The notes below the pieces were generated by a model. It had not been told where the DNA came from, did not search any database, and was given only the letters and a program-made list of their open reading frames with translations. 64,000 nucleotides of DNA from Nisaea denitrificans DSM 18348 (GTDB taxonomy: Bacteria > Pseudomonadota > Alphaproteobacteria > Thalassobaculales > Thalassobaculaceae): positions 372,001-436,000 of the forward strand of contig NZ_AUFM01000015.1 of assembly GCF_000426505.1 (NCBI RefSeq), read 5' to 3'. How positions within the stretch are numbered: the first letter of the stretch is position 1; every line of letters begins with the position of its first letter. Of this stretch, positions 44,637 to 54,008 are shown one piece after another. Both the position numbers and the translations under genes were made by a program.

Positions 44637-45158
44637 TCAGGCGGACCGCACTTTCGCCAGGGCGTCGGTGAGATTGACGGCGAAATCCTGCTTTTCGGGG
44701 GGAGAGAGGAAGGCGCCTATCTCGAGTGCTTGCCCGTGGCTGCGCAACATCAGCCGGTCCGGCCCCGTGCGCTCTTCCTCGACGCGGACGTTCAGCCAGT
44801 ATGGCTGAAGTTGCTTCTGCATAACCTGGCGCCCGCGCACGAAACGCTCGATCGTCAACTCGGTGCGGGTGAGTCGGATAATTTCGTACCGCCTCGCGTC
44901 GCGGTAACTCAGTCGGAAAGCAACATAGATCAGCAACACGTCGAGCCCGAAAAATCCAACGACAGGCCAGGCACCGGCGATCCAGAACACAGCGCCAAGG
45001 GCAATGCTGCAGCAGGAGATGGCTGTCATCAGGATAAGGAAGCCGGCCGGTGACAGGCTCCGGTGCGGGTAGAGAACCGCATCGAAGAGTGCGCCATCAA
45101 GAGCGGGGCCATTGCTGTGCTCAACTCGTGTCACTGCCAGCCGTCCGGACTGTTGCAT
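44637..45158 (-). CDS. DUF2244 domain-containing membrane protein
   Basis: A 173-residue protein with two adjacent membrane helices (about residues 36-56 and 60-82). A C-terminal cytoplasmic domain follows, with YEIIRLTRTELTIERF and QPYWLNVRVEEE, the DUF2244 pattern. The family is typical of alphaproteobacteria and has no known function. It converges on dapB with a 12-bp gap and is divergent from nth. Confidence 0.82.
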   Translation of the reverse strand: MQQSGRLAVTRVEHSNGPALDGALFDAVLYPHRSLSPAGFLILMTAISCCSIALGAVFWIAGAWPVVGFFGLDVLLIYVAFRLSYRDARRYEIIRLTRTELTIERFVRGRQVMQKQLQPYWLNVRVEEERTGPDRLMLRSHGQALEIGAFLSPPEKQDFAVNLTDALAKVRSA

Positions 45159-45278
45159 CGTGATTCATCAAGGCCCTAACTTGTGATCGGTGCAGGGTAA
45201 AGGCAACCTGAAAACAGGGCGTGTCCGGAGCAACCGCCGGAAGCAAGCGTCCGGAAGTAGGCGAGAGAGTGTAGTGTT

Positions 45279-45932
45279 ATGGCGAAACGGATGACGAACG
45301 CGGCGGTGGACAGTTTTTTTCAGCGCCTGAGCGATCGCGAGCCGGAGCCGAAAGGCGAGCTCAATTACGTCAATCCCTATACCTTGCTGGTTGCCGTTGT
45401 GCTCTCCGCGCAGGCCACCGATGTCGGCGTCAACAAGGCGACGGGGCCATTGTTCGAGGTCGCGGATACTCCCGAGAAGATGGTCGCGCTGGGCCTTGAG
45501 CGGGTGCGCGACTACATCAAGACCATCGGTCTCTTCAATTCAAAGGCCAAGAATGTCATCGCGCTTTCGGAAATTCTGATCCGGGAGCATGACAGTATCG
45601 TGCCGCAGGATCGGGAGGAGCTGGAGAAACTGCCGGGGGTAGGCCGGAAGACAGCGAATGTGGTGCTGAACATGGCGTTTGGTCAGCCAACCATCGCTGT
45701 CGACACCCATCTTTTCCGCGTTGCCAACCGGACCGGGATGGCGAGCGGGAAGACGCCGCTTGCGGTGGAGCTGGCTCTGGAAAAACGCATTCCGGCGAAA
45801 TGGATGCTTCATGCGCATCACTGGCTGATCCTGCACGGTCGCTACATCTGCAAGGCGCGCAAGCCCGTCTGCCCGGTTTGCCCGGTTTCCGATCTGTGCA
45901 ACTTCAAAGATAAGACGCTGGAGCCTGCCTGA
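45279..45932 (+). CDS. nth: Endonuclease III
   Basis: A 217-residue base-excision-repair glycosylase/AP lyase for oxidised pyrimidines. The helix-hairpin-helix LEKLPGVGRKTANVVLN contains the catalytic Lys position, and AVDTHLFRVANR the catalytic Asp. The C-terminal iron-sulfur loop CKARKPVCPVCPVSDLC has the C-x6-C-x2-C-x5-C spacing. Full length. Start ATG 45279 follows GGCGAGAGAG. Convergent with the next lipoprotein gene at 6 bp. Confidence 0.96.
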   Translation: MAKRMTNAAVDSFFQRLSDREPEPKGELNYVNPYTLLVAVVLSAQATDVGVNKATGPLFEVADTPEKMVALGLERVRDYIKTIGLFNSKAKNVIALSEILIREHDSIVPQDREELEKLPGVGRKTANVVLNMAFGQPTIAVDTHLFRVANRTGMASGKTPLAVELALEKRIPAKWMLHAHHWLILHGRYICKARKPVCPVCPVSDLCNFKDKTLEPA

Positions 45933-45938
45933 GCCGGA

Positions 45939-46430
45939 TTAACTCTGTGCCGCACGCGAGATGCCGCGCTGCAGTAAGTTGACAAAGCATTCGTCCCGCA
46001 CAAGTGCCCCATCGCGTCGCGGGCGGAACTCGTAATAGGTCACGGCGAGGTCTTGATCGAGTTCATAGAGAAACAGATCAAGCACACAGACATCCGTGCG
46101 GTACTGCCAAACCACGGCGGACATATCGCGCCGGATGAAGGCGGGTTTGCCGAGGATGCTCGAAAGGTCGTGCTGCCCGAGATCGAGCAATCTGCTTGGG
46201 TCGCGCTCTTCTTCACTGAAAGCCGGTGCGCGCGGACTCGCCGGCGCGGGCAGGCTGGCGACCGAAGCGGAGTCTCCCGGCTCGGCCTGTTTCGTAGCGG
46301 CGGCCGCAGATTTCTCGGCAGAGATCGGCTGCTGAACGCGTCCGGTGCTTGCCGTTTTCTGGACGGCTCCGCCGCAACTCGACAGGCTGACAGCAATCAG
46401 GAGAAGGAGAAGAGAACGCACCGGAATCAA
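45939..46430 (-). CDS. Putative lipoprotein of unknown function
   Basis: A 163-residue protein with a signal peptide and lipobox LSSC (Cys at about residue 19). An Ala/Ser/Pro-rich linker of about 60 residues and a C-terminal domain follow. The domain, with DLSSILGKPAFIRRDMSAVVWQYRTDVC and VLDLFLYEL, resembles the small outer-membrane SmpA/BamE-like pattern only in its LLGxP...WxY layout, which is not enough for assignment. Two cysteines in the domain (about 113 and 147) could form a disulfide. It ends just after the bactofilin gene on the same strand. Confidence 0.75.
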   Translation of the reverse strand: MIPVRSLLLLLIAVSLSSCGGAVQKTASTGRVQQPISAEKSAAAATKQAEPGDSASVASLPAPASPRAPAFSEEERDPSRLLDLGQHDLSSILGKPAFIRRDMSAVVWQYRTDVCVLDLFLYELDQDLAVTYYEFRPRRDGALVRDECFVNLLQRGISRAAQS

Positions 46431-46431
46431 C

Positions 46432-47067
46432 CTATTCCGGCGTGTTCACAGGCTCGTCTTTGAAAACCGAGATATCGCCGTCGATCTGACCGCCGAGTTC
46501 GACCTCGAGCTGGCCGAAGCGCACAGACCCGGTAACCCGACCGGTACTCCGAACATGCAGGGTTTGCCGAACCACCAGGGTGCCTTCGAAGCGCCCCCCG
46601 ATGATGGCTTCGTCTATCACCACCTTGCCCTTGAAGTGGCCGGATTCGGTGACTTCGAGATGGCGGCTGTTTTCCAGGGTCGCGTCAACGGTGCCCTCGA
46701 CAACGAGGCTGTCGCAGGCCGTGATCTCACCGGTCAGGGAGATCTCTGGGCCGACCGTAAGCTTCTTGCTCTCGGAGCGGGGCGCGCCACCGCGCCGGCT
46801 CGATGAGCCCGGAAGATCGAGAGTCCGGCGCGGGATTTCCGGTACAAATCCCGATGAGGATGGCTTGCTCGGTTGCATTCTGGACTCCTCGTCCGGTTTT
46901 CTGGTTGTGACCGCTTCGGAGACAGGCGCCGCCGGGTCCAAGCGCGCCTCCGTGGGAGATTTCCGGTCCTGGGATCCGGAGGTCTGCTGTCCGTCTGTCG
47001 CGCCGGTGCCGAATGACGGGCTTGTGCGCTCGGTGGTGTCCGTACCGGATTTTTTACGCCGAAACAT
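46432..47067 (-). CDS. Bactofilin (polymer-forming cytoskeletal protein)
   Basis: A 211-residue protein with a disordered Ser/Thr/Pro-rich N-terminal half (residues 1-95) and a bactofilin beta-helix core. The core begins at LTVGPEISLTGEITACDSLVVEGTVDATLEN and continues VTESGHFKGKVVIDEAIIGGRFEGTLVVR. Bactofilins self-assemble into membrane-associated filaments that place cell-wall or stalk enzymes. No adjacent peptidase of the LmdC type is visible. The lipoprotein gene starts two bases downstream of its stop, so the two are co-transcribed. Confidence 0.87.
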   Translation of the reverse strand: MFRRKKSGTDTTERTSPSFGTGATDGQQTSGSQDRKSPTEARLDPAAPVSEAVTTRKPDEESRMQPSKPSSSGFVPEIPRRTLDLPGSSSRRGGAPRSESKKLTVGPEISLTGEITACDSLVVEGTVDATLENSRHLEVTESGHFKGKVVIDEAIIGGRFEGTLVVRQTLHVRSTGRVTGSVRFGQLEVELGGQIDGDISVFKDEPVNTPE

Positions 47068-47135
47068 CAGATCGTCAACTCATATAATTGCAGAAGAGAC
47101 CGTGGCCATCGACCTTAATACTCAAGGACTTATTA

Positions 47136-47804
47136 TCATTTCTTCATGTCGCTCCGCAAGCGCTCGAAACGATGTAGCATAAAAGCCGTCGCAATGACCG
47201 GACCGGCGAAGTTCACGATCGGGATGGTCATGACCGCGGCGATCAGCACGCCACTGACAAAAACCGACCCTGCCTTACGCTTCCGCAGTTCCTTGGTTTC
47301 TGCGGGAGTCAGCCGCCTCATGGCAACCATTTCGAAGAATTCCCGCCCCAGAAGATAGCCGTTCGCGCCATAGAAAACGACCAGGTTAAGCCCGGGGACG
47401 AGCAGATAGATCGGTAGAAGCAGAACGTTAACAAGTACAGTAATACCGAGAAACTTCAGACTTTCCAGAACGGTTTCGATGAAAGGCTGAGGGCGCGCGG
47501 GACCGAGTGCCGGATAATGCCGCGCTTCCACTGCCTTACAGACTGAATCCAGAAACAGCCCGGAAATTATGTTCGCGGCGCCTGGGAAAAAGAGAACGCC
47601 CAGGATCACCACGATCAGGCTGGCGACCCAGGCCGCCGCGTCATCCAGCCAGCCGCCGAAGAACGAAAACCAGTCGAGGACGTACCAGACCGTCGCCCCG
47701 AGCAACAGGATTGCCGTGATCGATCCGACGACACTGATGATGATCGGATTGCGGAGCCGGGGATCCGTCAGCTGACCGATGGTGGCGGACAAGGCTGAAA
47801 ACAT
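47136..47804 (-). CDS. EI24 domain-containing membrane protein (CysZ-like)
   Basis: A 222-residue multi-pass membrane protein with about four long hydrophobic segments (near residues 25-50, 60-85, 105-140 and 180-210). The motif LPIYLLVPGLNLVVFYGANGYLLGREFFEMVAMRR is the EI24/CysZ signature. E. coli CysZ is a sulfate permease, but many EI24 proteins are uncharacterised, and no sulfate genes are nearby. It is upstream of the bactofilin gene by 68 bp. Confidence 0.83.
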   Translation of the reverse strand: MFSALSATIGQLTDPRLRNPIIISVVGSITAILLLGATVWYVLDWFSFFGGWLDDAAAWVASLIVVILGVLFFPGAANIISGLFLDSVCKAVEARHYPALGPARPQPFIETVLESLKFLGITVLVNVLLLPIYLLVPGLNLVVFYGANGYLLGREFFEMVAMRRLTPAETKELRKRKAGSVFVSGVLIAAVMTIPIVNFAGPVIATAFMLHRFERLRSDMKK

Positions 47805-48038
47805 AGTCGATCTCTTCTTCTTTCTGGCGTTGTCACCGGATCAATTGGGGCCGGAAGCCGTGCGGTCCAATGCATTTCGACCGAAAAAGCATAGGAACCC
47901 TGTCCGCGCAAGAGCCGTGGCGCCATTCGGTGATAGCAGCCTTTCCTTGCTGTCTCTGCTCCAGTACCTTGTCGCCGCATTGAGCGGACATCCGGTCCGC
48001 CAACCTTTTTTCGCCCTGTTTTCGGGAGCCTGGTCCGC

Positions 48039-49031
48039 ATGGCAGCCAAACCCATCGATGTCACCTGTATCGGCAACGCGATCGTCGACGTTTTCGCCCA
48101 AGCCACCGATGTATTTCTCTCCGAGAACGGCATCGAAAAGGGGGCGATGAACCTGATTGATGCCGAGCGCGCCGAGCTGCTCTACAGCAAGATGGGTCCC
48201 GGCATGGAAATGTCGGGTGGGTCTGCCGGCAACACGGCCGCAGGTCTTGCGTCCCTTGGCGGCAAGGCCGGTTATATCGGCAAGGTACAGGACGATACGC
48301 TCGGCAAGGTCTTCCGGCATGACATCACCGCCGTCGGCGTGCGCTTCGACACAGCGCCGACCCTGGACGGGCCGCCAACCGCCCGATCCCTCATCATGGT
48401 GACTCCGGATGCCCAGCGCAGCATGAACACCTTCCTTGGCGCTTGCGTGCAGCTCGGCCCGGAGGATGTCGATCCGGACCTGATCGCGGACAGCCGCGTG
48501 GTGTATCTGGAAGGCTATCTGTTCGATCCGCCGGAAGCCAAGAAGGCCTTCGTGAAGGCGGCCCGGACCGCGCACGAGACCGGGGGCAAGGTTTCGCTCA
48601 CCCTCTCCGATCCGTTCTGTGTCGACCGTCATCGTGATGCCTTCCTCGAGCTGGTCGATCACCATGTCGATATTCTGTTCGCCAACGAGGATGAGCTGAA
48701 ATCTCTCTATCAGACGACGGATTTCGATGAAGCATTGCAGAAAGTCCGAGAGAATTGCGAGACGGCTGCGATCACGCGGGGGCCGAAAGGCTCCGTCGTT
48801 CTGCACAAATCGGAAGTCCATGTGATTGATGCCGAGCCGGTGGCCACGGTGGTGGACACGACCGGCGCGGGCGATCTTTTCGCCGCAGGTTTCCTGCACG
48901 CCTATTGCCAGGGTATGGAGCCGGCTGACTGGGGACGGGCAGGCGGTGTTGCCGCGGCCGAGATCATCTCGCACTACGGCGCCCGGCCGGAAGCCAATCT
49001 GAAAGACCTTCTGGCCGCGCGGCTTGGCTGA
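48039..49031 (+). CDS. PfkB family carbohydrate kinase (adenosine kinase-like)
   Basis: A 330-residue ribokinase-fold enzyme. The N-terminal GGSAGNTAAGLASLGGKAGYIGKVQDDTLG is PfkB signature 1, and DTTGAGDLFAAGFLHAYCQG near the C-terminus is signature 2 with the catalytic Asp. The overall pattern, including TCIGNAIVDVFAQ at the N-terminus, matches proteins annotated as adenosine kinase in alphaproteobacteria. Substrate not proven. The start of the AmpG-like gene overlaps its 3' end. Confidence 0.88.
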   Translation: MAAKPIDVTCIGNAIVDVFAQATDVFLSENGIEKGAMNLIDAERAELLYSKMGPGMEMSGGSAGNTAAGLASLGGKAGYIGKVQDDTLGKVFRHDITAVGVRFDTAPTLDGPPTARSLIMVTPDAQRSMNTFLGACVQLGPEDVDPDLIADSRVVYLEGYLFDPPEAKKAFVKAARTAHETGGKVSLTLSDPFCVDRHRDAFLELVDHHVDILFANEDELKSLYQTTDFDEALQKVRENCETAAITRGPKGSVVLHKSEVHVIDAEPVATVVDTTGAGDLFAAGFLHAYCQGMEPADWGRAGGVAAAEIISHYGARPEANLKDLLAARLG

Positions 49032-50361
49032 GACCTTGTCCGGCGCCCGGGGTTGGCTGGTGGAGACGGCGGCGCTTTATCTGAAGCGCCGCGTCCTGGT
49101 GGTTTTGCTTCTCGGGTTTTCCAGCGGATTGCCGCTGCTTCTGTCCTTCTCCACGCTCAGCGCATGGATGCGTGAGTCCGGTGTGGATCTGACCACCATC
49201 GGCCTGTTCGCTCTGGTCGGGACGCCCTACACGCTGAAATTCATCTGGGCGCCGGTGATGGACAGTCTGAAGGTGCCGATCCTGGGCCACCTGTTCGGCC
49301 GCCGCCGTGGCTGGCTGATTTTCACTCAGCTCTGCCTGATGCTGTCGATCACTCTGCTTGGCGGCACTGACCCTCTGGCCAGTCCCGCACTGATGGCGAC
49401 GATGGCAGTTGCGGTGACCTTTTTTTCCGCCAGCCAGGACATTGTTGTCGACGCCTATCGGATCGAGACGCTCCCTGAGGAAGAACAGGGGGCTGGAGCG
49501 GCCGCTTATACATTCGGATACCGGATCGGCGTCCTCGCCGCTGGTGCCGGCGCGCTGTTCCTGGCGGATGCTGTCGGTTGGTTCATCGCTTATCTGGCGA
49601 TGGCTGGCCTCATGCTGGTTGGCTTGATCACGGTCCTCGCGAGCCCGGAGCCAAAGTCCGGCGCGGAAGACGAAGCAGCCGAGACGCGCGAAGCAAAGCC
49701 AGCTCCGGGCGCAATTCTCGATTGGACGAAGCGGGCCGTCGTGGCGCCCTTCTCGGAATTTCTGCTTCGGCGCGGCGCATTGCTGATCCTTGCCTTCATC
49801 CTGTTTTACAAGCTCGGGGATGCTTTCCTCGGCACGCTGACCAACCCGTTCTATATCGATCTCGGTTTCACAAAGACCGAGATCGCCCAGGTCACCAAGG
49901 TTTTCGGGCTGGTCGCTCTGCTGGCGGGATTGTTCGCAGGCGGCGCGCTGGTCAAGCATATGGGGCTTCTGAAAGCGCTGCTGGTCTGCGGAATTCTGCA
50001 GGCGGTGTCTAATCTGGTGTTCGTGGGGCAGGCCGTGGCGGGGCACGATCTCTGGATTTTGACGGTGACGATCGGGGTTGAGAACTTTACCGGGGGCATG
50101 GGAACGGCCGCTTTCGTCGCCTATCTCTCGAGCCTGACGAACATCGCCTTTACGGCAACCCAGTTCGCCCTGCTCTCGTCCTTCATGGCTTTCGGGCGCA
50201 CCATCCTCAGCTCTGGCGGCGGATGGGTGACGGATCATATCGGTTGGATCGGGTTCTTCCTCGCCTCGACGGCGATTGCCGTGCCCGGTCTGATCCTGCT
50301 GCTGGTGCTGATGCGGATGTTTCCGCCGGAGCCTGTGTCCGGCGGAAAGCAGGCAAGCTAG
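49024..50361 (+). CDS. ampG: AmpG-type MFS permease (muropeptide transporter)
   Basis: A 445-residue membrane protein of the AmpG subfamily of the major facilitator superfamily, importing GlcNAc-anhydroMurNAc peptides for cell-wall recycling. Typical are LGFSSGLPLLLSFSTLSAWMRESGVDLTTIGLFALVGTPYTLKFIWAPVMD and SQDIVVDAYRIETLPEEEQGAGAA. Twelve or more hydrophobic segments are visible. The start is a TTG overlapping the kinase gene; a GTG at 49060 is an alternative. Substrate is produced by lytic transglycosylases such as MltA at 12520. Confidence 0.88.
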   Translation: MAETLSGARGWLVETAALYLKRRVLVVLLLGFSSGLPLLLSFSTLSAWMRESGVDLTTIGLFALVGTPYTLKFIWAPVMDSLKVPILGHLFGRRRGWLIFTQLCLMLSITLLGGTDPLASPALMATMAVAVTFFSASQDIVVDAYRIETLPEEEQGAGAAAYTFGYRIGVLAAGAGALFLADAVGWFIAYLAMAGLMLVGLITVLASPEPKSGAEDEAAETREAKPAPGAILDWTKRAVVAPFSEFLLRRGALLILAFILFYKLGDAFLGTLTNPFYIDLGFTKTEIAQVTKVFGLVALLAGLFAGGALVKHMGLLKALLVCGILQAVSNLVFVGQAVAGHDLWILTVTIGVENFTGGMGTAAFVAYLSSLTNIAFTATQFALLSSFMAFGRTILSSGGGWVTDHIGWIGFFLASTAIAVPGLILLLVLMRMFPPEPVSGGKQAS

Positions 50362-50385
50362 TTGCCGACAGGGCCTGGGACCGGG

Positions 50386-51093
50386 TCAGGCCGGGGTGGT
50401 CGACCGGTCGAGGGCGTATCCGGCAGAGCGGACCGTGCGGATCAGGTCGGACTCGGCCTCGATATTGATGGCTTTGCGCAGACGGCGGATATGCACGTCG
50501 ACGGTGCGCGGCTCGACATAGATGTCGGGGCCCCAGACCCGGTCCAGCAATTGCTCTCGCGAGAACACCCGGCCCGGATGCTCCAGGAAATAGCGCAGCA
50601 GCCGGAATTCGGTCGGGCCGAGATGAATCTCCCGGTTGTTCCGCCGCACCTTGTGGGATGCCAGATCCATTTCGAGATCTTCGAATTCCAGGGTCTCGGC
50701 ATCGCTCGCCGGGCGTGTCCGGCGCAGCACGGCGCGGATGCGGGCGATCAGCTCGCTCGGGCTGAAAGGCTTGGTGATGTAATCGTCCGCGCCGGCATTG
50801 AGGCCACGGATACGGTCACCTTCGTCGCCACGGGCTGTCAGCATGATTACCGGTATGCCTTTGGTCTCGGGCGTCCGGCGCAGTCTGCGGCAGACCTCGA
50901 CACCGGAGAGAAGCGGCAACATCCAGTCCAGCAGGATCAGATCGGGGGTTTTCTCCATGGCCAGCAGTATGGCTTCTTCACCATCGCCGGCTTCGAGGAC
51001 TTCGAACCCTTCCCGCTCAAGGTTGTAGCGCAGCAGAGTGACGATAGGGGCTTCGTCCTCCACGATCAGGATTTTGGGACTCATCATGTTCAT
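50386..51093 (-). CDS. phoB: Phosphate regulon response regulator PhoB
   Basis: A 235-residue OmpR-type response regulator. The receiver domain has the acidic pair in IVEDEAP, the phospho-accepting Asp in LILLDWMLPLLSG and the Lys in MLTARGDE. The C-terminal winged helix reads LGPTEFRLLRYFLEHPGRVFSREQLLDRVWG and RTVDVHIRRLRKAI. It is the last gene of the pho/pst run, 26 bp after phoU, and is paired with PhoR at the top of the run. Confidence 0.96.
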   Translation of the reverse strand: MNMMSPKILIVEDEAPIVTLLRYNLEREGFEVLEAGDGEEAILLAMEKTPDLILLDWMLPLLSGVEVCRRLRRTPETKGIPVIMLTARGDEGDRIRGLNAGADDYITKPFSPSELIARIRAVLRRTRPASDAETLEFEDLEMDLASHKVRRNNREIHLGPTEFRLLRYFLEHPGRVFSREQLLDRVWGPDIYVEPRTVDVHIRRLRKAINIEAESDLIRTVRSAGYALDRSTTPA

Positions 51094-51119
51094 AGGACAC
51101 TAACTCTCGATATGAACGC

Positions 51120-51836
51120 TCATTCGGGCATCGTCACGACATAGCTGGCGTCCTCGCCCTTGGGGCGATCGGCCTGCATTTTCGTGCCTTTGATCTGGAA
51201 ATGCACGGTCTCAGCGATGTTGGTCGCGTGATCGCCCATGCGTTCCAGATTCTTCGCGATGAACAGAAGATGGGTGGAAGCGGAGATGTTCCGCGGATCT
51301 TCCATCATGTAGGTTAGCAGTTCTCGGAACAGGCTGGTGTAGAGCTCGTCGATATCCTCATCCCGGTGCCAGGCGGCAACCGCGAGATCAAGATTATCGT
51401 CCGCGTAGGCGTCCAGCACATCCTTGATCAGGGACTGGACCAGGCTGCCAATGCGCACGATGCCATTGGCAGGCGGGATCTCTGGCAGGCTGCTCAATAC
51501 AATGGCCCGCTTGCCGATATTCGCGGCGTAATCGCCGATGCGCTCAAGGTCGCTGACGATTTTCAGGCTGGCCACGACCGTGCGAAGGTCGCCCCCGAGC
51601 GGCTGGCGCAGCGCCAGCAGCCGGAGGCTCATGGCCTCGACCTCTGTCTCCAGAAGGTCGATCGGAGCATCGGCTTCGCGCACCCGCTGAGCGAGCGCCT
51701 GATCCCGCCGATGCACGGCACGGACGGCTGCTTCGCATTGACTTTCGACAAGGCCGCCCATCTGGGCGATCTTGGCTTTGAGGGCTGCAAGATCCTCGTC
51801 GAAAGAGCTGACTATGTGGTCGTTGTTCGAACCCAT
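51120..51836 (-). CDS. phoU: Phosphate signaling complex protein PhoU
   Basis: A 238-residue protein with two PhoU helical bundles. N-terminal [27 protein letters not shown] and ESEVEAMSLRLLALRQPLGGDLRTVVASLKIVSDLERIGDYAANI-type motifs are visible, then the second repeat with LLFIAKNLERMGDHATNIAE. It connects the Pst transporter with PhoR to keep the regulon off at high phosphate. It lies 23 bp after pstB. Confidence 0.95.
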   Translation of the reverse strand: MGSNNDHIVSSFDEDLAALKAKIAQMGGLVESQCEAAVRAVHRRDQALAQRVREADAPIDLLETEVEAMSLRLLALRQPLGGDLRTVVASLKIVSDLERIGDYAANIGKRAIVLSSLPEIPPANGIVRIGSLVQSLIKDVLDAYADDNLDLAVAAWHRDEDIDELYTSLFRELLTYMMEDPRNISASTHLLFIAKNLERMGDHATNIAETVHFQIKGTKMQADRPKGEDASYVVTMPE

Positions 51837-51859
51837 TGAGATATTTTCCGTGGTCTTTC

Positions 51860-52684
51860 TTAGCCGAACCGGCCGGTAATATAGCCTTGCGTGCGGGAGT
51901 CGTTCGGGTTGGTGAAGATCTGCTCGGTATCGCCGACCTCGACCAGCTCGCCCAGATGGAAGAAGGCGGTGCGCTGGGAAACCCGTGCAGCCTGCTGCAT
52001 GGAGTGGGTGACGATGACGATCGTGTAGTTCTCCCGCAGCTCGTCGATCAGCTCCTCGATCTTCGCCGTGGCGATCGGATCGAGGGCCGAGCAGGGCTCG
52101 TCCATCAGGATCACTTCCGGATTGACCGCGATGGCGCGGGCAATGCAGAGGCGCTGCTGCTGGCCGCCGGAAAGGCCTGTGCCGGGTTCCAGCAGGCGGT
52201 CTTTGACTTCCCCGAAGAGGCCGGCCTTGGTCAGGCTGGTCTCGACGATCTCATCGATGTCGGCCTTGCTCTGGGCTGTGCCGTGAATGCGCGGGCCATA
52301 GGCGACATTGTCGTAGATCGATTTCGGGAACGGGTTCGGTTTCTGGAACACCATACCGACGCGGGCCCGAAGCTGCACCGGGTCAAGCGTGGAGTCGTAG
52401 ATATCCTCGTCATCGAGGGTGATTTTGCCTTCGACGCGGCAGATGTCGATAACGTCGTTCATCCGGTTCAGGCAGCGCAGGAAAGTGGACTTGCCGCAGC
52501 CGGACGGTCCGATCAGCGCTGTGACTTCGTTCGGTTGAATGTCCAGGTCGACATCCATCAGGGCCTGCTTCTCACCGTAGAAGACCTTGACCTTGTCGCC
52601 CTTCATCTTTGGTGTCGCATTCGGGGGCGTCGCTTTCGAGGCCGGGGAGGCGTCGGACTTAGCCATCTTTTTTTTCTCGCTCAT
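51860..52684 (-). CDS. pstB: Phosphate ABC transporter ATP-binding protein PstB
   Basis: A 274-residue ATPase. Walker A is [19 protein letters not shown], the ABC signature [16 protein letters not shown] and Walker [14 protein letters not shown]. The first 25 residues are a Lys/Ala-rich extension ([11 protein letters not shown]) of doubtful role, so translation could start at an internal Met. It lies 10 bp after pstA. Confidence 0.95.
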   Translation of the reverse strand: MSEKKKMAKSDASPASKATPPNATPKMKGDKVKVFYGEKQALMDVDLDIQPNEVTALIGPSGCGKSTFLRCLNRMNDVIDICRVEGKITLDDEDIYDSTLDPVQLRARVGMVFQKPNPFPKSIYDNVAYGPRIHGTAQSKADIDEIVETSLTKAGLFGEVKDRLLEPGTGLSGGQQQRLCIARAIAVNPEVILMDEPCSALDPIATAKIEELIDELRENYTIVIVTHSMQQAARVSQRTAFFHLGELVEVGDTEQIFTNPNDSRTQGYITGRFG

Positions 52685-52694
52685 GGGGATACCT

Positions 52695-54008
52695 CTACCA
52701 GCGCCGTTCGAATTTCTTGCGGAGCATGACTGCCAGAATGTTCATGAAAATCAGGAATGCAAGCAGCACCATGATCGCGGCGGAGGTCCGCTCGACGAAG
52801 GCGCGCTCGGGGCTGTCCGCCCAGAGATAAATCTGCACCGGCAGCACGGTTGCCGGATCGGTAAAGCCGCCGGGAACGTCGACGATAAAGGCGATCATGC
52901 CGATCATCAGCAACGGAGCGGTCTCACCGAGGGCCTGGGCCATGCCGATAATCGTACCAGTCAGTATGCCGGGCATGGCCAGTGGCAGGACATGATGGGT
53001 TACGACCTGCAGCGGCGAAGCGCCGAGCCCGAGTGCCGCTTCCCGGATCGAGGGCGGCACCGCTTTCAAGGCAGAGCGGGAGGCGATGATAATGGTCGGC
53101 AGTGTCATCAGCGCCAGCACCATGCCGCCGACCAGCGGGGCGGAGCGCGGGAAGCCGAAGAAGTTCAGGAACATGGCAAGGCCAAGCAGACCGAACACGA
53201 TGGAGGGCACTGCGGCGAGGTTGTTGATGTTCACCTCGATCAGGTCGGTCCATTTGTTCTTTGGCGCGAATTCCTCGAGATAAATCGCAGCCATCACTCC
53301 GATCGGGAAGGACAGAAGCAGCGTGATAACCAAGGTCAGCAGGGAGCCTGTCACGGCGCCGAGGATGCCAGCTTCTTCCGGCTCGCGGCTGTCCGCTTTC
53401 ACGAAGAAGTCCGTATTGAAGCGCGATTCAATACGGTCATTCGAGTCCAGCTTGTCGTACCAGACGAGCTCGGTGTCGGAGACCCGGCGGTTGCTTTCCT
53501 CAAGAGTGCGATCGACATATCCCTTGGTCAGCATGTCGATGTCATCGGATGCTTTTATCCAGAGATCGAGGCTTTGGCCGACCAGGGACGGATCATCAAT
53601 CACCATGGTACGCAGATCGAAACCGGCGTTCGGCGAAACAAAGTTATACAGCTTGCGCTTGTCTCTGCGGCTGGTGACTTCGGGGAAGTTGTCGCGCAGG
53701 TTCTTCTTGACCATTCCGCCATAGTCCGCGGACGCGAGTTGGGCGACGTCGCCCGTGCCGGCCGGGTCCAGAAATTCCGGATCGAACGAAATGTTCAATT
53801 TGATGTAGGTCTGCAGGAACGCGGTGTAGCCGGTTCCGGTAATGCTTCCCACCAGAAACACCAGTATCAGCCCAGCCGTCAGAATGCTGCCGAGCCCGTA
53901 GAGCCGGAACCGGCGCTCCGCGGCATAGCGCTTCTTGAGCCGCTCGCCGGTCAGTGTCGGCCGGCGGATTTCGGTGCCTGGTTTCGAATTCATGGTCGCG
54001 TCAGTCAT
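52695..54008 (-). CDS. pstA: Phosphate ABC transporter permease PstA (long alphaproteobacterial form)
   Basis: A 437-residue permease, longer than the roughly 290 residues of the E. coli protein. A first membrane helix ([23 protein letters not shown]) is followed by an extended periplasmic-like segment of about 140 residues, the DUF3333-type region. The canonical permease core then carries [17 protein letters not shown] and the [15 protein letters not shown] loop. ATG 54008 overlaps the pstC stop by 8 bp (ATGACTGA). The longer open frame to 54050 lies inside pstC. Confidence 0.93.
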   Translation of the reverse strand: MTDATMNSKPGTEIRRPTLTGERLKKRYAAERRFRLYGLGSILTAGLILVFLVGSITGTGYTAFLQTYIKLNISFDPEFLDPAGTGDVAQLASADYGGMVKKNLRDNFPEVTSRRDKRKLYNFVSPNAGFDLRTMVIDDPSLVGQSLDLWIKASDDIDMLTKGYVDRTLEESNRRVSDTELVWYDKLDSNDRIESRFNTDFFVKADSREPEEAGILGAVTGSLLTLVITLLLSFPIGVMAAIYLEEFAPKNKWTDLIEVNINNLAAVPSIVFGLLGLAMFLNFFGFPRSAPLVGGMVLALMTLPTIIIASRSALKAVPPSIREAALGLGASPLQVVTHHVLPLAMPGILTGTIIGMAQALGETAPLLMIGMIAFIVDVPGGFTDPATVLPVQIYLWADSPERAFVERTSAAIMVLLAFLIFMNILAVMLRKKFERRW

